Assembly (NCBI GenBank): GCA_017405085.1
Contig: JAFRBB010000051.1
Location: forward strand, 1 to 64,000
Origin: Eubacteriaceae bacterium
Lineage (GTDB): Bacteria; Bacillota; Clostridia; Eubacteriales; Eubacteriaceae
Reading direction: 5' to 3'
DNA length: 64,000 nt
Below, one piece after another: positions 59,162-64,000 of this stretch. Both the position numbers and the translations under genes were made by a program. Within the stretch, counting starts at the first letter, position 1. Every line of letters starts with the position of its first letter. The notes under the pieces were generated by a model. That model saw nothing but the letters and a program-made list of their open reading frames with translations, was not told where the DNA came from and ran no database searches.

Positions 59162-62100
59162 TTAATCGATCGGCACGTTTTGTCCGACGGTCAAAAAGCA
59201 CAGATAACACGCCGCGGTCTGTCTTCCCGACGCGGCCAGCGCTTCGTTGTAAAACATCAGCTGGGGTTGATAGCGTTGAATTAACTTGCCGAGATGGTTT
59301 TGGTCTTTCACCCGATCGGTTTTATAATCGAGCAGCACCCAGCCTTGCAAGGCCTCGTCGAAAAAGACGCAATCCATGATCCCCTGCAAAATGATGGTTT
59401 CATCCGAGGGAAAATCCTCCCGGACCCGGTTGGCCCTCACCCTTAAGCTGAAGGGTTGTTCGCGCAGGATGTTGTCCGCAGCGAGCAAACGCCGGCCGAG
59501 GCTCTCGGGTTTTCCCTTTTCGGGGAAGGCGAAAAATCCCGTGATGCGCGACGCATCGACGGCGGCGGCCAAGGGCGCCTCCACCATGCCGGCTTCGGTC
59601 ATCCGATGGATTTCCGCCATCACGGTTTTTTCAAGCTCGGCGTTGTCCCGGGCTTTGGACAGGGCCGCGAGATCGATGCCTTGCATGAAGGTGTGCAGCG
59701 CCGTCCCCAGGGCGGCCCCGTCGAAGTGTGTCGCCTCGGCGGTCAAAAAGGCGGGTCTCGTCACGCGCTCAGGCTCGTTTAATAGGCCTCCTGCCGCCGC
59801 CCGGACTCGGACAACGTCGGTGACGCCCAATTTCCCGGGAAATTTTTTTCGACCGGTGAGGTAGTCGGCATTTAGCAGCCGCGAGAGGGTCGCGGTGTCG
59901 ATGGGCGCGGCAGCATTGTCTTGCGCCGCCGCCTTTTGGGGCTCCGCCGGGGACCTGCGGCAGACGGAGATGGCCCCGGACGCGTCGCTTCCGGCGGCGA
60001 GCAGCACCCAATCCAGCATGGATTTCGCGTGGGCCGTCCGGTAGGGCGACGCCTTGGTATCCGACAGGTTGTCGAGGACGTCAAAGCTTCCCACGGTGCC
60101 CACGATGTCAAGCCTTGCCATGGCCCGGGTCGCGGCCACGTAAAGCAGGCGCATCTCTTCGGAGAGGGCTTCGCTTTGGCGTTTGTTGAGGGCCATTTCA
60201 TACAAGGGGGTGGCCATCCGCAGGCGGTTTTGGGGATCGACGAACTGGGGAACCAGGCCCAGATCTTTGTGCATGATGACGCGCTCCCGATGATTGTCTT
60301 TGTTGAAGCCCCGGCCGCATCCGGCGATAAACACGACGGGAAATTCGAGACCTTTGCTTTTGTGGATGGTCATCACCCGAACCACGTTGTCGCTCTCGCT
60401 GAGGGTGTCGGGCTGGGTCTCGTCGTATTTTCGCTCACGGAGATGACGGACGTAATCGGCAAAACCGAAGACGCCGTAGAGGCTGGTGGCTTTGTAGTCT
60501 TTGGCCAGAGCGCAGAGGGATTTTAAGTTCTGTCTGCGCTGTTTGCCGCCGGGCAGGGCGCCCACGGCGGTGTAGTAGCCGGTTTCCGACATCAGATACC
60601 AGATAAAGGCGTCGGGGGGCATCATGGCCGACACTGCCCGGAAATGGTCAATCTTGCCGAAAAAGGCCCGGAGCCTGTCCGCCATGTCCCCTGGGATACC
60701 GCGGGCGGCCTCCGCCGCTTGATAGAAGGGGCTTTTGGGCAGCACCAGGCGGACGCGGGCGATGTCCTCGGCGTCGAATCCGCCGATGGGCGAGAGCATC
60801 ACCGACAGCAGGCTGTAGTCGTCGTGGGGATTGCCTAACAGGGCGATGACGCGCATGATGGTTTGCACCTCGGGGGCGTCGAAATAGGAGGCGCCGCCGG
60901 AAAAGTAGACGGGGATTCCGGCGTCTGTCAGAACCGTCTCAAAGGTTTTTCCGTGGCCTTTGACCGACCGCATGAGCACGCCGATGTCTTTGTATTCCAG
61001 CATTCGGGTTCTGCCTTCCTTGGCGATGTAGATCGGCCGTCCGACCAGCTCGCCAATGGCCCCCGCGATGTAGGCCGCCTCCATCTCATCAACTGGATCT
61101 TCTCCCCGCTCCAACACCGACACGGTGACCTTTCCGGGATCGTCCCCGATGGCGGCGCCGCGGTAGAGCCTCGCGTCGTCGTCATAGGTGACCTCGCCGA
61201 CGGCCTCGCACATGACCTCCTCGAAGATGGCGTTGATGCCGTCAATGACGGCGGCGTTGCTTCTAAAGTTTTTGTTGAGGGTGATCAGCCGGGATTTTGG
61301 CGCTTCGCCCCCGGCAAATCGCCGGGCCTTGTCCAAAAATATGGTGGGATCCGCCAGGCGAAAGCGGTAGATGCTCTGTTTGACATCCCCGACCATGAAG
61401 TAGTTGTCGTCTCTGACGATTTGGGTGATGATGGCCTCCTGCAGGGCGTTGGTGTCCTGGTATTCATCCACAAAGACCAGGGCGACGCGCTCCCGCAAAT
61501 CGACGCGCGCCGCGTCGTCGGCCAAGACGGTCAGGGCCTTTCGCTCCAGATCGTGATAGTCGAGGACGTTCATTTCTCTTTTGAGGGCGGCAAATTCTTC
61601 CTCAAAGGCCAGGGTGAGGGCGTAGAGGTCCCGCATGGGTTTTGCCATGCGGGCCTGGCAGGCCAGCATCTCGGCCGCGGGCATGGTGATGAGCCCCCGC
61701 AAGCCGCTGACGATGGCTTTGGCCGCGTCCCGGTCCGCCTTGACGGCGTCGCTCGTTGGTTTATCCTGCCTGTTGGCGGGATAGCGCTTGAAGGTCAAGC
61801 CCTCGGCCAGGCAGGCGAATAACGCGTCGTAGCCCCCCGCGCAGGCATCCAAAAGGGCATCGGCCTGATGGATTTCGTCCTCGAGGAGGGCGCGGATTTT
61901 GTCAAAGCCATCGATGCCGTCGGTCCGCTCCAATCCGCGGGTGAGCAGGCGGCGGGCCTCCAGGGCCTCGCTTCGGACATGATCCCCGATCATTTTTTCC
62001 CAAAATGAGCCGCGAAACGCGTCATCGGTCATGCTCAGGCGGGCCAGAGCGTCCTCAAACCAGCCGGCGGGATCGGCCAGACTGGCTTTGAAGTCGTACA

Positions 62101-62641
62101 TAGCGATGACCATTTTTTTGAGGTCGTCGTCGTTTCGGGCGCCGGCATAGGCGTCCAGCAGGTCTGTGAGGGTGGTGTCGCCCCGCTCATACCGGGCCGC
62201 GTAGCCCCGGTCGAAGACGTTGGTCAGGGCCTCGTCTTTGAGTTTTTCCCTGAGGGCGTCTTTGCACATGCCAAAGCCGGCGTCGACGTCGGCCGCTTCA
62301 AAATAGTCGGTCACGATGGTTTTGCAAAAGGCGTGAATCGTTGAGATCTGGGCGTCGGGCAAGGCCGCGATCTGGCGGGTGATAAACCGGCGCTCGTCGG
62401 GGGATTCGGCCCCGGCTGCCGCCGCTTTGAGGGCCTTTTGCAGTCTTTCCCGCATTTCCCCCGCCGCCGCTTTGGTGAAGGTGAGGACCAACAACCGGTC
62501 GATGCCGATGTGATCCTCCAGGATGAGCCGGGTGATGCGCTCGATGAGCAGCGCCGTTTTGCCGGAGCCCGCCGCCGCCGAGACCAATAGATTTTCGTTT
62601 CTTGACGTGATGGCCGCCGCTTGCTCAGCTGTCCATTTCAT
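59162..62641 (-). CDS. addA: Helicase-nuclease AddA subunit
   Basis: 1159 aa UvrD-type helicase with C-terminal nuclease. Motif I LLVSAAAGSGKTALLIERI, motif Ia TFTKAAAGEMRERL, motif II VFVDEYQDTNALQ, motif III VGDVKQSIYRFR, motif V/VI VMTIHKSKGLEFPVVFI and LLYVAATRAM. The C-terminal RecB-family nuclease has LQGIMDCVFFDE ... WVLLDYKTDR. With AddB it processes double-strand breaks for recombination and responds to Chi. GGAGG precedes the ATG. It overlaps addB by 17 bp. G+C is visibly higher here than in 20-30 kb. Confidence 0.96.
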   Translation of the reverse strand: MKWTAEQAAAITSRNENLLVSAAAGSGKTALLIERITRLILEDHIGIDRLLVLTFTKAAAGEMRERLQKALKAAAAGAESPDERRFITRQIAALPDAQISTIHAFCKTIVTDYFEAADVDAGFGMCKDALREKLKDEALTNVFDRGYAARYERGDTTLTDLLDAYAGARNDDDLKKMVIAMYDFKASLADPAGWFEDALARLSMTDDAFRGSFWEKMIGDHVRSEALEARRLLTRGLERTDGIDGFDKIRALLEDEIHQADALLDACAGGYDALFACLAEGLTFKRYPANRQDKPTSDAVKADRDAAKAIVSGLRGLITMPAAEMLACQARMAKPMRDLYALTLAFEEEFAALKREMNVLDYHDLERKALTVLADDAARVDLRERVALVFVDEYQDTNALQEAIITQIVRDDNYFMVGDVKQSIYRFRLADPTIFLDKARRFAGGEAPKSRLITLNKNFRSNAAVIDGINAIFEEVMCEAVGEVTYDDDARLYRGAAIGDDPGKVTVSVLERGEDPVDEMEAAYIAGAIGELVGRPIYIAKEGRTRMLEYKDIGVLMRSVKGHGKTFETVLTDAGIPVYFSGGASYFDAPEVQTIMRVIALLGNPHDDYSLLSVMLSPIGGFDAEDIARVRLVLPKSPFYQAAEAARGIPGDMADRLRAFFGKIDHFRAVSAMMPPDAFIWYLMSETGYYTAVGALPGGKQRRQNLKSLCALAKDYKATSLYGVFGFADYVRHLRERKYDETQPDTLSESDNVVRVMTIHKSKGLEFPVVFIAGCGRGFNKDNHRERVIMHKDLGLVPQFVDPQNRLRMATPLYEMALNKRQSEALSEEMRLLYVAATRAMARLDIVGTVGSFDVLDNLSDTKASPYRTAHAKSMLDWVLLAAGSDASGAISVCRRSPAEPQKAAAQDNAAAPIDTATLSRLLNADYLTGRKKFPGKLGVTDVVRVRAAAGGLLNEPERVTRPAFLTAEATHFDGAALGTALHTFMQGIDLAALSKARDNAELEKTVMAEIHRMTEAGMVEAPLAAAVDASRITGFFAFPEKGKPESLGRRLLAADNILREQPFSLRVRANRVREDFPSDETIILQGIMDCVFFDEALQGWVLLDYKTDRVKDQNHLGKLIQRYQPQLMFYNEALAASGRQTAACYLCFLTVGQNVPID

Positions 62642-64000
62642 CGGGTGCCTCCTCTCCTGTTTCCGGTGTGCCGACGATGTCCGCGATGTCGGCCATGATG
62701 TCTTTTTTGCTTCGGGTCTCCATCACCCGGACCCGGTCGCCGTCGATGAGCTCATCAAAGCCGCAAAGGCCGCGGTTTTGACAATAGGCGCAGGGCATGC
62801 TGCCGTCGCTTTTGAGATAGGGCGCGACGCGGATATCGCCCCCGCCCATGGCCTCGGCCCCTCGGATAATGGCCAGGCGCACATAGGCGATCAGCTGTCT
62901 TAACTCGGTGAGGCTGACCTGTTTGTCCCTGGCGCCTGCGGCGTAGACCGCGGTTTTGCCCTCGGGACTCATGGCCTGTTTGAAGGTGTCGTCGGCCAGG
63001 TAGACGCCGTCCATTTTGAAGCATTTGTCCCGTTCGGCCGCCCCGTCGTCCCCGCTGCCCGCCACGCCGACCATCGGGTTGTCGGGATGAAAATAGAAGG
63101 CGCCGCCGGGGACGACGGTTTTGCCCCCCGCCTCCGCCGCGAGCATCTCCTCGCACTCGGCGAGATAGAACAAAAGCTGCAGCGCCAGGCCATAGTAGAT
63201 GTCGGTCAGGTTGATTTTTTTGCTGCCGGTTTTATAATCGATGATTTTGAGATAGAGGGCGTCATCGGTCTCGAAGGTGTCCACCCGGTCGATGATGCCG
63301 GACACTCGGAAGGTCTCGCCGGTTTCGGGGGCCTCGACGGTCTCGCTAAAGCCCTTCTCGCTGGCGTAAAAGGCGAATTTTCCCTCGGCCAGATGGCGCC
63401 TGATCATCTCGGCGCTGACCCGGATGGTGTCGGTCACCCGCTCCCTGCGATAGCGAAAGGCGTCCCGAAGGCCGAACACCCGGTATTCGGGGCGGGAAAA
63501 GACGTCCTCCACCGCCGACGCCACCACATCGGCCATGGCCCCCTCGTCAAGGGTCTCCGGCGGCGTGCCCGCCGCTTGCGCCCGCTTGAAGGCGAGATCG
63601 AGGACGGCGTGCACGGCGTTGCCCACCGTCGGCGGACTGACGTCAAAGGGCAAAATGGCTTGGGGACGGATGCCGTAATTGGCAAAATAGGCGAAGGGAC
63701 AGGCAAAATAGCCCTCGACCCGAGACACCGAGACCCGAGGCGATTTGCCGTAGAGGGCGTCCGCCACCTCGGGGGACAATGTGTCCCGCCTGGCCGTGTC
63801 GATTTTGGCCGGGGTGATGCCCCGCTCGGCCAGGGCGTCGGCCACCGGTGCCACCCGGTCCTTAAGGCCCAAAGCTTCGGCGTCGGCCAAGGCGTTTAAG
63901 GTGCCTGCCGTCGGGGTGATCCACCGGGTTTCATCGTAGGCGGTGCCCTCAAAATGGGTTTTGATCCGCACCTTGGGAAACACGGCGCGCAGGCGCTCGG
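62625..64000 (-). CDS. addB: Helicase-nuclease AddB subunit, C-terminal part (runs off window)
   Basis: The frame stays open through the right edge, so only the C-terminal ~458 codons are present. The nuclease domain has IDRVDTFETDDALYLKIIDYKTG (RecB-type Asp-Glu-Lys site). The Fe-S cluster ligands are split as in AddB: CPFAYFANYG early and CAYCQNRGLC near the end. The N-terminal inactive-helicase part lies outside. AddB precedes addA, as in Firmicutes addBA operons. Confidence 0.93.
   Translation of the reverse strand, partial: ERLRAVFPKVRIKTHFEGTAYDETRWITPTAGTLNALADAEALGLKDRVAPVADALAERGITPAKIDTARRDTLSPEVADALYGKSPRVSVSRVEGYFACPFAYFANYGIRPQAILPFDVSPPTVGNAVHAVLDLAFKRAQAAGTPPETLDEGAMADVVASAVEDVFSRPEYRVFGLRDAFRYRRERVTDTIRVSAEMIRRHLAEGKFAFYASEKGFSETVEAPETGETFRVSGIIDRVDTFETDDALYLKIIDYKTGSKKINLTDIYYGLALQLLFYLAECEEMLAAEAGGKTVVPGGAFYFHPDNPMVGVAGSGDDGAAERDKCFKMDGVYLADDTFKQAMSPEGKTAVYAAGARDKQVSLTELRQLIAYVRLAIIRGAEAMGGGDIRVAPYLKSDGSMPCAYCQNRGLCGFDELIDGDRVRVMETRSKKDIMADIADIVGTPETGEEAPDEMDS

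Noticed and set aside
60863-61822. 319-codon plus-strand frame inside addA
   Set aside because: High G+C gives long shadow frames; addA motifs are intact on the other strand.

Overview
The window looks like a chromosomal segment of a low-to-moderate G+C Gram-positive anaerobe of the Clostridia/Eubacteriales type. Supporting markers are SpoVG, CarD, a membrane PIN-TRAM protein, DUF3793 next to flavodoxin, FeoB with a separate Cys-rich partner, ECF vitamin transporters, DUF4430 surface proteins, ChW cell-surface repeats, AddAB, and many AGGAGG ribosome sites with TTG/GTG starts. A Eubacterium/Pseudoramibacter-like host would fit, but no ribosomal RNA or other typing gene is present, so this is only a guess. 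No tRNA, rRNA, transposase, phage gene or CRISPR array was seen.

Layout. 0-10 kb (mostly minus strand): PIN-TRAM protein, CarD, Tex, a candidate small RNA, MurE, a lipoprotein and AsnB, the last with a long structured leader. 10-15 kb: MscL, a small HTH regulator with a palindrome at its own start site, an unknown protein, FolC, and an MFS exporter whose 3' end overlaps folC. 15-30 kb: the most distinctive block, an ECF transport operon (two paralogous S components, fused double ATPase, EcfT, DUF4430 lipoprotein, 6-TM protein), preceded by two giant secreted proteins with DUF4430-like domains. The second has a long leader with a terminator and a possible degenerate cobalamin aptamer. 30-38 kb: hydrolase-like protein, DUF3793/flavodoxin pair, and a ferrous iron locus (feoA, feoB, FeoB-associated peptide, second feoA, DUF6110, P1B-type ATPase). 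38.2-39.6 kb: gene-free and repeat-rich, ending in a textbook cobalamin riboswitch with a perfect promoter and a terminator but no downstream gene. 39.6-47.6 kb: sirtuin, cupin, Lys/Glu/Pro-repeat protein, 5-formyl-THF cyclo-ligase, YolD/Y-family polymerase/MATE operon, TlpA-like lipoprotein and SpoVG, separated by dispersed hairpin repeats. 47.9-53 kb: KtrB-KtrA potassium uptake followed by a KdpD/KdpE-type two-component system. 53-64 kb: MurC, a membrane protein, a patatin-like pseudoenzyme, KptA overlapped with a Sel1-repeat protein, and AddA/AddB, which runs off the right edge.

How the genes fit together. The 15-30 kb block reads as a corrinoid (B12-like) capture and import system: surface DUF4430 proteins and a lipoprotein would bind ligand outside, and two S components sharing one EcfT/ATPase module would import it. 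The substrate is inferred, mainly from DUF4430 being transcobalamin-like and from B12-riboswitch signals in the window. The Feo locus has a consensus promoter with a 16-bp palindrome just after the start site. The Ktr promoter region carries several 11-bp-spaced TTAA(C/G) repeats that could be read by the neighbouring KdpE-like regulator.
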